From an uncultured Pelagibacteraceae bacterium (GTDB taxonomy: Bacteria > Pseudomonadota > Alphaproteobacteria > Pelagibacterales > Pelagibacteraceae), in NCBI GenBank assembly GCA_902590505.1, contig CACIWZ010000003.1:62001-126000 (forward strand): 64,000 nt of DNA, in the 5' to 3' direction. Numbering within the stretch: the stretch's first letter is position 1; each line of letters opens with the position of its first letter. Of this stretch, positions 6,335 to 15,861 are shown one piece after another. The notes beneath the pieces were generated by a model. The model was not told the origin of the DNA. It did no database searches and worked only from the letters and a program-made list of their open reading frames with translations. A program made the position numbers and the translations under genes.

Positions 6335-8800
6335 CTATTTAATATTTAAAGAAAGAAGCTTATTAAATGGATTTTCTTTTTTGTCAAACTGTATTATTTT
6401 CTTTTTTTTTCTTTTATCACCTTTAAAAATGTAAGTATCTACTGCTTTATCTTTTTTATAATCCATATATGTCATTAATTTGTAAAAATTTTCTTTAGAG
6501 CAGCCTAATAAATTCATCATATCAGCATTAACAGTGAATTTTTTATCTTTTGTACTATCAATTATCTTTAAAAATAATTTTTCTAAGATGTCTATTCTGA
6601 CAAAGAATTCTCTAAACTTTTCAAATCCACATAGTAAAAGAAAATCCTTGTCAAATTTAAGTCCAATTAAAAAATTAAGCCCTGATTTTGGAATTTTATT
6701 TTTAGCTGATAAATTATGATAGATTTTCCATAAACTAATTCTAAATTCAACAGCTTTAGGTTTTAGCATCTTTGGTAAGTAAATATGATATCTTCCTATC
6801 TTTATTCCCATACCCCACAATTTCTTTCTTTCCTCTGCAGGTATTAATTTAACAATTTTGTCTACATTGTTTCGTTTTATTACACCATTATTTTCATAAA
6901 GCTGAAATACTAAACCTCTAAGATATTGATTATTTATTTTGTATTTTGTAAGTTTTATTAGGTCACCCAATATTTCATTTATATATTCTGATAACCATGA
7001 ATTTAAAAATTTTACTAACTTAAGTTTTGAGTCTTCATTTAAAGATTCATCTGCAATAATGTCTATATCTGGGTTAAGATAATCATTTCCTTTTTTTAAT
7101 CTAGCTATAGGGTGGTTTTTCCAAATAATTTTACTTTCATGGTTTATCTTAATTTCTTTAGTTCTTAGGATTTCATCCACTCTTTTTACCAACTCTTCTT
7201 CCAAACCCTTCCTAGCAGCTTTTTTTATAGATTTTATATCAGTGTCCAAAGTCTTTGGCGTAATTTCGATTAAAAATTTTAAACCTTTCAATTCCCCGAC
7301 TAATTGATTGTCTATAAATATTTTATTTTCTTCATTTATTTCCGTATTTAAAACTAGATCTTGCTTTAAGCTTCTAGACAGCAAACTTATTTTTTTATCT
7401 ATAAAGCTTTTAGTTAGTTCTTCGTGTAATTTATCGGATAATTTATCCTCAATACTTTTTGTAAGTTGAACCCAATAGTCAGAATTTTCAACCCAATTTT
7501 TTTTATTAGCTACGTATGACCAAGTTCTTACATTTGAAAGTCTGTGAGAAAGCAAGTCAACATTTCCATGATCTTTTTCCAATCCTTTTAATTGTTCTTT
7601 CATAAATGTACTTGGAATTCTATTTTTTCGTGTTGATAAAAATTGAAAAACTTTATCAATAACATTTATATGCTGTCCATAAGCCTTCTTCTCAAAATCT
7701 GGTATTTGGCAACATTCCCAAAGTAATTCTAAGTTCTTGTGATAAATAATGTTATTTGAACCTTTTTTTAGAAAAAATCTTAGTACGCTTTCATCAAGAG
7801 AATCATTAGTTCTCAAAAGATTTTTATGATTAGGCTTACGTTCTAAAGAAGAAATAAGTTGTTCAGGATTTTTAAAATCTAATTTGGAATTTCTCCAAAA
7901 AATTGTTTTGGTTTCAGGCAATTGATGTTTTTCAATTTTCTCAATTTCATCGGAATTTAACGTTTCGCAGTCTCCCGTTGTTCCAAAACCACCATCATTT
8001 TTATATCTACCTGCTCTACCAGCAATTTGTGACATCTCAACTAAATTTAATCTTCTAGTTTTCTTGCCATCAAATTTTTTAAGATTAGAAAAATAAATTT
8101 CATTTATATCCATGTTTAATCCCATTCCAATTGCATCTGTAGCTATCAAATAATCAACGTCACCTGATTGATATAATCCCACCTGCGAGTTTCTGGTTTT
8201 TGGGCTTAATGATCCCATTATTAAAGCAGCCCCACCTTTTTGCCTCCTAACTAATTCAGCTATTGCGTAAACTTCTTCAATTGAAAAAGCAATTATTGCA
8301 ACTTTTCGATCAAGCCTTGAGATTTTTTTTATGCCGGTATAACTCAATTTTGAAAATCTCTCTTTTTTCTCAAACACTACATTTTTGACTAAATCATTTA
8401 TAATTTTCCCCATAATTTGTGAACCTAAAAACATAGTTAACTTATTACCTCTAGCTTCCAAAAGTCTTTCAGTAAAAATATGTCCTCTTTCACGATCAGC
8501 ACACATTTGTATTTCATCTATTGCAATAAAATCTACTTTTTTATCCTTTGGCATAGACTCGACGGTACATATGAAATAATTTGCAGTGCTTGGTATTATT
8601 TTTTCTTCACCTGTGATGAGTGCAACTTTTTCAACTCCAACTTTTTGAACACATTTATCGTAAACTTCTCTTGCTAAAAGTCTTAAAGGTAAACCAAATA
8701 TTCCTGTATCGAACTCAAGCATCTTTTCTATGGCAACGTATGTTTTGCCAGTATTAGTAGGTCCCAATAGCGCTATTATTTTTTGTTCAGAGGTATTCAT
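6335..8800 (-). CDS. SUV3-like superfamily II ATP-dependent RNA helicase
   Basis: An 821-residue protein. The N-terminal ~330 residues are a SUV3-type helicase core: Walker A ALLGPTNTGKTYVA, DEIQMCADRERG (motif II), FLGSQIM, GGAALIMGSLSPKTRN, the TDAIGMGLNMDI block and QIAGRAGRYKNDGG (motif VI). The C-terminal ~450 residues contain SUV3-like helical regions and a basic tail (KGDKRKKKKIIQFDKKEN). Mitochondrial SUV3 unwinds RNA for degradation with PNPase; the bacterial homologue probably acts in RNA turnover or ribosome-related RNA handling. It heads the minus-strand set helicase-TerB-FdxA-CarD. The ATG at 8800 is well placed before the P-loop. Confidence 0.88.
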   Translation of the reverse strand: MNTSEQKIIALLGPTNTGKTYVAIEKMLEFDTGIFGLPLRLLAREVYDKCVQKVGVEKVALITGEEKIIPSTANYFICTVESMPKDKKVDFIAIDEIQMCADRERGHIFTERLLEARGNKLTMFLGSQIMGKIINDLVKNVVFEKKERFSKLSYTGIKKISRLDRKVAIIAFSIEEVYAIAELVRRQKGGAALIMGSLSPKTRNSQVGLYQSGDVDYLIATDAIGMGLNMDINEIYFSNLKKFDGKKTRRLNLVEMSQIAGRAGRYKNDGGFGTTGDCETLNSDEIEKIEKHQLPETKTIFWRNSKLDFKNPEQLISSLERKPNHKNLLRTNDSLDESVLRFFLKKGSNNIIYHKNLELLWECCQIPDFEKKAYGQHINVIDKVFQFLSTRKNRIPSTFMKEQLKGLEKDHGNVDLLSHRLSNVRTWSYVANKKNWVENSDYWVQLTKSIEDKLSDKLHEELTKSFIDKKISLLSRSLKQDLVLNTEINEENKIFIDNQLVGELKGLKFLIEITPKTLDTDIKSIKKAARKGLEEELVKRVDEILRTKEIKINHESKIIWKNHPIARLKKGNDYLNPDIDIIADESLNEDSKLKLVKFLNSWLSEYINEILGDLIKLTKYKINNQYLRGLVFQLYENNGVIKRNNVDKIVKLIPAEERKKLWGMGIKIGRYHIYLPKMLKPKAVEFRISLWKIYHNLSAKNKIPKSGLNFLIGLKFDKDFLLLCGFEKFREFFVRIDILEKLFLKIIDSTKDKKFTVNADMMNLLGCSKENFYKLMTYMDYKKDKAVDTYIFKGDKRKKKKIIQFDKKENPFNKLLSLNIK

Positions 8801-8914
8801 TTTTTGTGTTAGTTATTTTTTTTTATACTATATGTAGATCAAAGTTGAGAACAAAGTAAGATTAAAACATGACCGAATCGATTTGTCAAATGTTCCTATT
8901 TTTAAACAATTGAT

Positions 8915-8944
8915 TTGACTTCCGATAGGCAGTCCCCGTATAGG
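8915..8944 (+). promoter_or_regulatory. Candidate sigma70 promoter for the aminotransferase
   Basis: TTGACT (8915-8920) and TATAGG (8939-8944) are separated by 18 bases containing an unusually GC-rich stretch for this genome (GGCAGTCCCCG). Transcription would start about nine bases before the ATG at 8960, leaving a very short leader. Confidence 0.45.
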
Positions 8945-8959
8945 TAATTCAAAGTTAAA

Positions 8960-10198
8960 ATGTCATCTAAAGTAAAAAAAAATATTTTAAAATTAAAAGA
9001 GTCCTCAACTTTAGCGATCAACGAAAAATCAAAAGAATTGATTAAGTCTGGTAAAAAAATTTACAGATTTGGTTTTGGCCAATCACCGTTTCAAATTCCA
9101 GAAAAAGTTGTTGATACGCTAAAACTTAATGCTCATAAAAAAGAGTACTTACCTATACAAGGTTTACCCGAATTAAGAGAGAAAATTTCTAATCATTTAT
9201 TTAAAAATACAGGCGTAAGATATTCAAAAGAAAATATCCTGATTACTCCTGGATCTAAAGAAGCTATGTTGTTAATGCACGTTACATTTAACGGAGAAAT
9301 TTTAACTCCAGCCCCAAGCTGGGTGTCTTATGAACCACAAGCACAAATAGGTTCTAATAAAGTTCATTGGCTAGAAACATCTAGAGAGAACAACTGGTTT
9401 CCAACAGCAATTGAACTTGAAAAAAAATTAAAGAAAATTGGAAAAAATAAAAATATTATTTTTATTTTAAACTCACCGAATAACCCTTCTGGTGCAATCT
9501 GTAAAAATTTGAAAGAATTAGCTCAAGTAGCTAAAAAATATAAACTAATAATTTTATCAGATGAAATATATACAGATCTCTCATTTGATAATAGGTACAA
9601 ATCTATTTCCGAATTTTACCCAAAAGCCACATTCATTAGTGGTGGATTAAGCAAATGGTGTGGTGCAGGAGGTTGGAGACTTGGGTTTTTAGCAGTCCCT
9701 AATGAATCAAAACAATTTATGAATAGTTTAAAATCATTAGCAAGTGAGTCATATTCGACTGTAAATACACCTACCCAATTTGCTGCGGTCGAAGCTTATA
9801 AAGGTGACTATGAGCAGTACAAACTCAAAGTAAGATCTATACTTAATTCAGTTGGAAACTATGTTTATAATAATCTTAAATCAAATAAAGTTATAATAAA
9901 TCCACCTCAAGGGGCTTTTTATTTGATGCCTGAATTTAAAAATAAAAAATTTAAAACTTCTTCAAAATTATGTGAAGTAATTTTAAACGAGACTGGAGTT
10001 GCTATGTTACCAGGCTCAGATTTTGGTTTTAAACCTGATAAAATGTTAACAAGATTGAGTTATACAGATTTTGATGGAACTCAATTCTTTAAAAATGTTA
10101 AAGATTATAAAACTATTAGTGATGAAATGGTCAGGAAGTATGCCCCAAATGTAGTTGAAGGCACTACTAAGCTCTCAAATTGGGCCAAAAATTTATAA
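8960..10198 (+). CDS. PLP-dependent class I/II aminotransferase
   Basis: A 412-residue fold-type I aminotransferase. The substrate-arm glycine motif IYRFGFGQSPF, the Asn contact in NSPNNPSGAI (about residue 175), the DEIYTDLSF motif (about 202) and the PLP lysine in SGGLSKWCGAGGWRLGF (about 235) are all present. The conserved C-terminal Arg is in TRLSYTDFDG. The profile is closest to aspartate/aromatic-type aminotransferases, but the substrate is not determined. It is followed 63 bases later by a TAXI-TRAP uptake system, so it may process an imported amino or keto acid; this is inference because a separate promoter precedes the transporter. Confidence 0.85.
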   Translation: MSSKVKKNILKLKESSTLAINEKSKELIKSGKKIYRFGFGQSPFQIPEKVVDTLKLNAHKKEYLPIQGLPELREKISNHLFKNTGVRYSKENILITPGSKEAMLLMHVTFNGEILTPAPSWVSYEPQAQIGSNKVHWLETSRENNWFPTAIELEKKLKKIGKNKNIIFILNSPNNPSGAICKNLKELAQVAKKYKLIILSDEIYTDLSFDNRYKSISEFYPKATFISGGLSKWCGAGGWRLGFLAVPNESKQFMNSLKSLASESYSTVNTPTQFAAVEAYKGDYEQYKLKVRSILNSVGNYVYNNLKSNKVIINPPQGAFYLMPEFKNKKFKTSSKLCEVILNETGVAMLPGSDFGFKPDKMLTRLSYTDFDGTQFFKNVKDYKTISDEMVRKYAPNVVEGTTKLSNWAKNL

Positions 10199-10206
10199 GA
10201 ATCTCT

Positions 10207-10235
10207 TTGACCTCAATTAAATATCGTAGTTAAAT
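10207..10235 (+). promoter_or_regulatory. Candidate promoter of the TAXI solute-binding protein
   Basis: TTGACC (10207-10212) and TTAAAT (10230-10235) are 17 bases apart. A strong Shine-Dalgarno AGAGGAG ends five bases before the ATG at 10262, one of the clearest in the window and fitting a highly expressed periplasmic binding protein. Confidence 0.5.
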
Positions 10236-10261
10236 TAATTATAAATAAAAGAGGAGTACAC

Positions 10262-11266
10262 ATGAAAAAAATGATGTCATTGATTTCAGCGGTATTAGTA
10301 ATGTTTGCTTTTTCAAGCCCCATTACATCAATCGCTAAATCAGCAGAGTTCTTTACTATAGGAACAGGCGGACCTACTGGAGTTTATTTCCAAACGGGTA
10401 ACGCTATATGTAAAATGTTACACAAATCAGCAATTAGTGCTGATCATGGTAGAAAGAAAGGTACAGCTAAAGCTTATAGATGTACTGCGCCTTCAACAGG
10501 TGGTTCTAACTACAATATTGGACAAATCAAAGATGGTGAGTTTCAATTTGGTGTTGCTCAGTCAGACTGGCAGTATCATGCTTACAATGGTTCAAGCAAA
10601 TGGGAGGGAAAACAGTTTAGCGATTTAAGAGCTGTATTTTCAGTCCACAATGAACCTTTTCAAATTTGGGCAAGTAAAAAATCTGGAATTAAAAATTTCA
10701 AAGGCCTAAAAGGAAAAACAGTAAACATCGGTAACCCAGGTTCTGGTCAAAGAGGAACTATGGAAGAATTAATGAAAGCTATGGGAGCAGATATGAGTAT
10801 GTTCAAAGCGACGACAGAACTTACTTCTTCTGAACAAGTAAAAGCTCTTTGTGACGGTAAAATAGATGCATTTGGTTATTCAGTAGGATTTCCAAATGGT
10901 GCTATGGAGCAAGCAGCTACTTGCAAAGCAAAAGCTAGCCCAATTAATTTAACTGGTGCACCAGTTCAAGGTTTAATTGATGGCGCAGACTATTATGCTA
11001 AAGCAGTTATTCCAAAAGGAACTTACTCAAACCAGAAAAAAGATGCTACAACATTTGGTGTAAAAGCTACTGTTGTAACAAGTGCTAATGTTTCTGAAGA
11101 GCTTGTATACTTAGTAACAAAAGCGGTAATGGAAAACTTTGATGATTTCAGAGCTCAACACCCTGCTTTTGGACCACTGGAAAAGAAAAACATGATAGCT
11201 GATGGATTATCAGCTCCGTTACATCCAGGTGCAATTAAGTACTACAAAGAAGCTGGATTAATGTAA
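10262..11266 (+). CDS. TAXI-family TRAP transporter solute-binding protein
   Basis: A 334-residue exported protein. Residues 1 to about 28 (MKKMMSLISAVLVMFAFSS, then a TSIAKSAE cleavage region) are a signal peptide. The mature part starts with FFTIGTGGPTGVYFQTGNA, the hallmark of TRAP-associated extracytoplasmic immunogenic (TAXI) proteins, and continues with GGSNYNIGQIKDGEFQFGV and GKTVNIGNPGSGQRGTMEEL. It captures a small organic acid or amino acid in the periplasm and delivers it to the fused permease encoded downstream. A terminator separates the two genes, which would give much more binding protein than permease. Confidence 0.93.
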   Translation: MKKMMSLISAVLVMFAFSSPITSIAKSAEFFTIGTGGPTGVYFQTGNAICKMLHKSAISADHGRKKGTAKAYRCTAPSTGGSNYNIGQIKDGEFQFGVAQSDWQYHAYNGSSKWEGKQFSDLRAVFSVHNEPFQIWASKKSGIKNFKGLKGKTVNIGNPGSGQRGTMEELMKAMGADMSMFKATTELTSSEQVKALCDGKIDAFGYSVGFPNGAMEQAATCKAKASPINLTGAPVQGLIDGADYYAKAVIPKGTYSNQKKDATTFGVKATVVTSANVSEELVYLVTKAVMENFDDFRAQHPAFGPLEKKNMIADGLSAPLHPGAIKYYKEAGLM

Positions 11267-11286
11267 TTCAACTTTATAGTTAAATT

Positions 11287-11320
11287 AAAAAAGGCCCAAT
11301 ATTTTTTGGGCCTTTTTTTT
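11287..11320 (+). terminator. Intrinsic terminator between TRAP binding protein and permease genes
   Basis: AAGGCCCAA and TTGGGCCTT form a perfect GC-cored stem with a small loop (TATTTT), flanked by an A run and eight T. It starts about 20 bases after the binding-protein stop and ends 23 bases before the permease ATG. Read-through would supply the permease at a lower level. Confidence 0.92.
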
Positions 11321-11343
11321 TAGAATAAGGTATCTTAGCTAAA

Positions 11344-13680
11344 ATGAATCAAAACATTCAAAGTAAGATAAAAGATAAAATACAAGAAGATATTTCTCCA
11401 ACTCGAAATTTATCAGGCATTCATTTAAAAATAGTTTTTGGAATTGCTATTCTTTGGACATTTTTTCAACTTTGGTATGCCTCTCCATTTCCTTTTTGGT
11501 TTAATTTTGGAATGTTCAAAGGTTTACCCGCAAGAGCTATTCACTTAGGTTTCGCTTTAACTTTAGCTTTTTTAATTTTTCCAGCAGTTAGAGGTAAAAA
11601 GATATCAGTAATTGATATTATCATTAGTATTACCGGGGCATTGAGTTGCTTATATATTTATTTTTTCTATGACGATTTAGTAAATAGAGGTGGTATTCTT
11701 TTAGTAAAAGAAATATTTGGTTTTAAAGTTCCAGTTGAACTTATAATTGGGGCCATAGGTATAGTAATTTTATTAGAAGCAACTAGACGAGCCATAGGCT
11801 TACCTTTAGTTATCATTGCAGTCTGTTTTCTCTTATTTTCTTATTTTGGAAAATATGCTCCTGATATTATTTCTCACGGCGGACTTTCTGTTAAAAGGTT
11901 AGTAGGATTTCAATGGTTTGATCAAGAAGCAATTTTTGGAATACCAATTGGAGTTTCAGTAGATTTTATATTTTTGTTTGTACTCTTTGGAGCTTTATTA
12001 GAAACCGCTGGTGGTGGAAAGTATTTTTTAGATTTAGCTTTTGCGATGGTTGGAAAAATGCGAGGAGGTCCAGCTAAAGCTGCAATATTAGGATCTGGAA
12101 TGACTGGTATGATTTCAGGTTCCTCAATTGCAAATACTGTGACAACAGGAACTTTTACGATTCCAATAATGAAAAAAACAGGTTTCTCTCAAGAAAAAGC
12201 AGGAGCTATTGAAGTTTCTTCATCTGTTAACGGACAAATAATGCCTCCGGTTATGGGAGCAGCTGCGTTTGTTATGGCAAGTTTTATAGGTGTTACTTAT
12301 TTTGAAGTCGTAAAACATGCTTTTTTACCAGCTATCATTTCATACATCGCTTTATTTTATATCTCTCATTTAGAAGCCCTTAAATTAGGATTAAAAGGAA
12401 TGGATGATGCTGATGTACCTCACTTAAAGAAAACTTTTTTGTCTGGTTTACATTTTTTAATACCCATTTTTGTTTTGATTTTTTTACTTGTTTACATGAG
12501 ATATACAGCGGGCTTTTCCATCTTTTACGCAACGTTATCTTTAATATTAGTTAACTTAGTAAGCCGTATTATCAAAAATCCAGATTTTAAAACTGGTTTA
12601 ATTGATTGGTACAATCAAACTATTGTTGGTCTACAAAAAGGTGCAATTAATATGGTAGGGGTAGGGATTGCAATCGCCACAGCAGGGATAATTGTTGGTG
12701 CAGTTGGATCTACAGGTCTAAGTACAAATTTAATCATAGTGATTGAGACAATTGCAAGAGACAATGTAATTATATTAATTTTATTAACTATTATACTTTG
12801 CTTGTTACTTGGTATGGGTCTTCCTACAACTGCAAACTATGTAGTAGTGGCTTCTCTAATGGCTACAGTTTTAGTTGATGTTGGAAATGCCTCTGGCTTT
12901 ATTTTTCCTTTAATTGCTGTTCACTTATTCGTATTTTATTTTGGATTGATGGCCGATGTAACACCCCCTGTTGGTTTAGCATCTTATGCAGCAGCTGCAA
13001 TTTCTGGTGGCGATCCTTTAAGAACAGGACTTCAAGCTATTTGGTATAGTTTAAGAACTGGAATTTTACCAATAGTCTTTTTGTTTAATCACGAGCTACT
13101 ATTAATAGGGGTAGATAGTATCTGGCAAGCTTTATTAGTTATAGTAACTTCATTGATTGGAATTTTAGTTTTTACTGCTGCTACACAACAATGGTTTATA
13201 AATAGATTAAGATGGTATGAGATCATAGCGTTTTTAATAATATCTTTATCTTTTTTAGCTCCAGATTATGTTTTAGGTAAATTCTATCCTAAATTTAATG
13301 AGCAAAAACTTTCGGCAGAAAGTATTCAAAATTTATCTTTTGACCCATCAAAAGAAGTTCATATAAAAGTTACACGAATTACTGAGTATGGTGAAAGATA
13401 TAAACTATTTGTTATTGATAAAGGGAAATTTGAAAATAATTATAACCTTGAAGAATATGGCGTAACATTAGTCGATCAGAATGATCAATTAACCGTTGAT
13501 AAGTTAAATTGGAAAGGGGAAGCAAAAAAATCTGGTATTCAAATGGGTGATATCATAAGTAATTTTAAAATTGAAAATCCAGAAAGACCAAATAAAGCAA
13601 TAGTATATCCTTTTGCATTATTATTTTTATTGGTTTTTGGATATTTAAATTATAGAAGCAAGTCTTCTCCAGCAACATAA
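11344..13680 (+). CDS. TRAP transporter permease, fused DctQ-DctM type with DUF3394 tail
   Basis: A 778-residue multi-pass protein combining the small (4-helix) and large (12-helix) TRAP subunits. The N-terminal ~190 residues are the Q-like part. The large subunit follows, with GALLETAGGGKYFLDLAFA, GSGMTGMISGSSIANTVTTG and MGLPTTANYVVVASLMA motifs. The last ~140 residues hold a soluble segment with a PDZ-like stretch (WKGEAKKSGIQMGDIISNF) and a final helix, matching the DUF3394 tail found on TAXI-type permeases. With the TAXI protein upstream it forms a secondary, ion-driven high-affinity uptake system at the inner membrane. The substrate is unknown. Confidence 0.93.
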   Translation: MNQNIQSKIKDKIQEDISPTRNLSGIHLKIVFGIAILWTFFQLWYASPFPFWFNFGMFKGLPARAIHLGFALTLAFLIFPAVRGKKISVIDIIISITGALSCLYIYFFYDDLVNRGGILLVKEIFGFKVPVELIIGAIGIVILLEATRRAIGLPLVIIAVCFLLFSYFGKYAPDIISHGGLSVKRLVGFQWFDQEAIFGIPIGVSVDFIFLFVLFGALLETAGGGKYFLDLAFAMVGKMRGGPAKAAILGSGMTGMISGSSIANTVTTGTFTIPIMKKTGFSQEKAGAIEVSSSVNGQIMPPVMGAAAFVMASFIGVTYFEVVKHAFLPAIISYIALFYISHLEALKLGLKGMDDADVPHLKKTFLSGLHFLIPIFVLIFLLVYMRYTAGFSIFYATLSLILVNLVSRIIKNPDFKTGLIDWYNQTIVGLQKGAINMVGVGIAIATAGIIVGAVGSTGLSTNLIIVIETIARDNVIILILLTIILCLLLGMGLPTTANYVVVASLMATVLVDVGNASGFIFPLIAVHLFVFYFGLMADVTPPVGLASYAAAAISGGDPLRTGLQAIWYSLRTGILPIVFLFNHELLLIGVDSIWQALLVIVTSLIGILVFTAATQQWFINRLRWYEIIAFLIISLSFLAPDYVLGKFYPKFNEQKLSAESIQNLSFDPSKEVHIKVTRITEYGERYKLFVIDKGKFENNYNLEEYGVTLVDQNDQLTVDKLNWKGEAKKSGIQMGDIISNFKIENPERPNKAIVYPFALLFLLVFGYLNYRSKSSPAT

Positions 13681-13721
13681 GAGCGCAGTGCTTTTATCTA
13701 AAAATCTATTTAAATAATTAA

Positions 13722-14420
13722 ATGAGAATTTTTTTAAAAGCTTTCATTTTTAGTGTATTTTTAAATTCGATTAGTTTTGCTGAAGTTAATTTTCAGCAAA
13801 AAAAATTTTATTACGAAAACCTCGTCAAAAATTGGTCTAAAATATTTCCAGACAGTAACAGGAATGCTGCAGGCCCAAGGTTTTTCAAGTATTTAATAGA
13901 TCAAGACTTAACTTATGAAGAGTTTAAAGAATATAATAAATTTTATTGCCCTGTTTCAGGTTCTTTAATAAATCCAGGAGAAAAACCTGATTATATCTAT
14001 GTTAAGGAGTTAAGAACACAAAAAAATATTTGTGGTGAGCTTTATAGATGTTGTTGGCCTTGTTCCTGTGATCTAATGAATTATACAAAAGTTAAAAAAA
14101 TTAAACACAAGTTTAAAGACGGTCTTAAAAAAATTGATGTTTTACTAATTAATAATCCTTGTTCAAAAAAAGATTTTCCTGCGGAAGTAAATAGAAATTA
14201 TTTTTGTAAAAATCAAAGACTAAATGATGACGAAGTATTTGTCGTCGACGGTAAGCTTGTGATAGGTCTTTTCTATGAAGCCAAAAAATGTCAAAAAGCT
14301 GATATCAAAAAGATAGAGGCCAATGAAATTACAGGTAGATTTTGTGCTTTTAAAAATGATATTCCGTTAGAAGAAATGAATATTGGTATGGGTGATATTT
14401 TTATTAGGATGGCGAGATAA
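13722..14420 (+). CDS. Cys-rich exported protein of unknown function
   Basis: A 232-residue protein with a signal peptide (MRIFLKAFIFSVFLNSISFA, cut before EVNF). I do not recognise a family. The mature part carries ten Cys, including the dense motif CCWPCSCD near residue 110 and single Cys in YCPVSG, NNPCSK, NYFCKN, KKCQK and GRFCAF. This suggests multiple disulfides or a metal site in the periplasm. The later VFVVDGKLVIGLFYEAKKC resembles the strand-turn-strand end of a thioredoxin-like fold, but that is a weak impression. It begins 41 bases after the TRAP permease and its 3' end overlaps the convergent FG-GAP gene by 17 bases. Confidence 0.7.
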   Translation: MRIFLKAFIFSVFLNSISFAEVNFQQKKFYYENLVKNWSKIFPDSNRNAAGPRFFKYLIDQDLTYEEFKEYNKFYCPVSGSLINPGEKPDYIYVKELRTQKNICGELYRCCWPCSCDLMNYTKVKKIKHKFKDGLKKIDVLLINNPCSKKDFPAEVNRNYFCKNQRLNDDEVFVVDGKLVIGLFYEAKKCQKADIKKIEANEITGRFCAFKNDIPLEEMNIGMGDIFIRMAR

Positions 14421-15855
14421 TCATTTTACTTTGTTTAAAAATATAAGTCTTCCCTGTTTCTTTTATTTTATAATTATTTGTTTTCCCATTTGTCCATTTA
14501 ATTTGTACTTCAAAGTCTTTCTCACCATTTCTAATTCCATAATGGGCAACAGGCTCCATTTGGCATAGATATCCTGAACCAGAGTCTATTGTTTTAGAAT
14601 GTTTTCTTAAATTGGATGTTAGTGTCACTGTTGCACCTCTAGCTGGAGCTCCATTTTTATTCAAAGCTTTTATTCTTAAATAATTCTTATCTTTTTTTAC
14701 ATTTGCTTTGTAAAGTGTAAGTATTTGATTTCCTGTTTCTCCGTGGGCAATCAATAATTCTAAAATTCCGTCTTTATCAATGTCTGCTACAGCAGCACCA
14801 GTTCCAAGACCATTTGCTTCAGAGTTAGAAGTGATATCTATTTCCTCTAATTTTCCATTTTCCTTAATTTTGAATAATTTATTTGCTTCGCCGATATTAT
14901 TAAGAAATATTTCATCATATCCATCATTATCAAAATCAGCTGAGATAACCGTTCGAATTTTAGATGGCCTTTTAAAATTGCTATCGGCAATGTCTTTAAA
15001 AGAGTTTTCTTTCTTTATAAAAATACGGTGCTCTCCATCCCAATTTCCACTAACAATATCTAATTGACCTCTGTACAAAATATCACTTAACGCAGTTCCT
15101 CTTCCATTTTCATAAGGGTCTAAAACATTGTATCCTGATGCCACATCATAAAAAACACCATCAACATTCTTGTATAAAAAATTTACTCCTCTTTCATTAG
15201 CTGCGAAAATATCAATATTGTTTGATAATATATGTCCAGCAACGACTGCTCTTCCCCCAGTAACTTTATCCAAGCCAAACTCTGCTGCCCTATCTTTTAT
15301 TTTTCCCTTAAACTTTTCATAAAATCTTGTTGGACCTCCATAATTAGCAACATAAATACCATATTTTCCATTTCCGTTTCTATCAACACAAACAACGGAA
15401 CGACCAGCTGTAAAGTTTAAATCTATTTGATTCTTCTTTTGTTCAAAAAGATCAAAAAATTTTGTATTTTTTAAATCTATTAATCGGTCGGAATATTTTT
15501 TTTCACCACTATAAGTATCAGTATTTAAAAAATAAATCTCTTCGTATCCATCAGAATCAATATCGCAAGCAGCTACACCAATAGTAAAACTTCTTTTATC
15601 TGCAAACTTAGTATCATTTACAATATTTATTAGTTTATTATTTTTGTATGACAATGCTAAATTTTCACTTCCAAAACCAGCTACTATAAATTCATAAGTA
15701 CCGTCGTTATTAACATCAGCCACAGAAATACCATATCTAAGACTTTCGTAGTTGTTATCTATTAAATCTGTAATATTTTTAAAAAAATTCGCAGACGCAC
15801 TTTTAATTGAAATAAAAATAAATAAAATTGAAACGAAGACAGTTTTTGATTTCAT
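14404..15855 (-). CDS. FG-GAP/VCBS repeat exported protein with ASPIC/UnbV domain
   Basis: A 483-residue protein with a signal peptide (MKSKTVFVSILFIFISIKSASA). Repeated calcium-binding-like blades are visible: VADVNNDGTYEF, ACDIDSDGYEEIY, CVDRNGNGKYGIY, SADFDNDGYDEIF and AVADIDKDGILELL, as in FG-GAP/integrin-alpha beta propellers. The C-terminal ~90 residues (NGAPARGATVTLTSN through VQIKWTNGKTNNYKI) match the ASPIC/UnbV domain. It is probably periplasmic or on the cell surface, binding a ligand or carbohydrate; no catalytic site is evident. The track starts at a TTG one codon upstream; I use the ATG at 15855. Confidence 0.85.
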   Translation of the reverse strand: MKSKTVFVSILFIFISIKSASANFFKNITDLIDNNYESLRYGISVADVNNDGTYEFIVAGFGSENLALSYKNNKLINIVNDTKFADKRSFTIGVAACDIDSDGYEEIYFLNTDTYSGEKKYSDRLIDLKNTKFFDLFEQKKNQIDLNFTAGRSVVCVDRNGNGKYGIYVANYGGPTRFYEKFKGKIKDRAAEFGLDKVTGGRAVVAGHILSNNIDIFAANERGVNFLYKNVDGVFYDVASGYNVLDPYENGRGTALSDILYRGQLDIVSGNWDGEHRIFIKKENSFKDIADSNFKRPSKIRTVISADFDNDGYDEIFLNNIGEANKLFKIKENGKLEEIDITSNSEANGLGTGAAVADIDKDGILELLIAHGETGNQILTLYKANVKKDKNYLRIKALNKNGAPARGATVTLTSNLRKHSKTIDSGSGYLCQMEPVAHYGIRNGEKDFEVQIKWTNGKTNNYKIKETGKTYIFKQSKMIISPS

Positions 15856-15861
15856 CAAATA

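Noticed and set aside
13681-13700. Weak hairpin AAGAGC-GCAGT-GCTTTT after the TRAP permease
   Set aside because: The stem has only six pairs including a G-U and no T tract beyond the stem, too weak to call a terminator.
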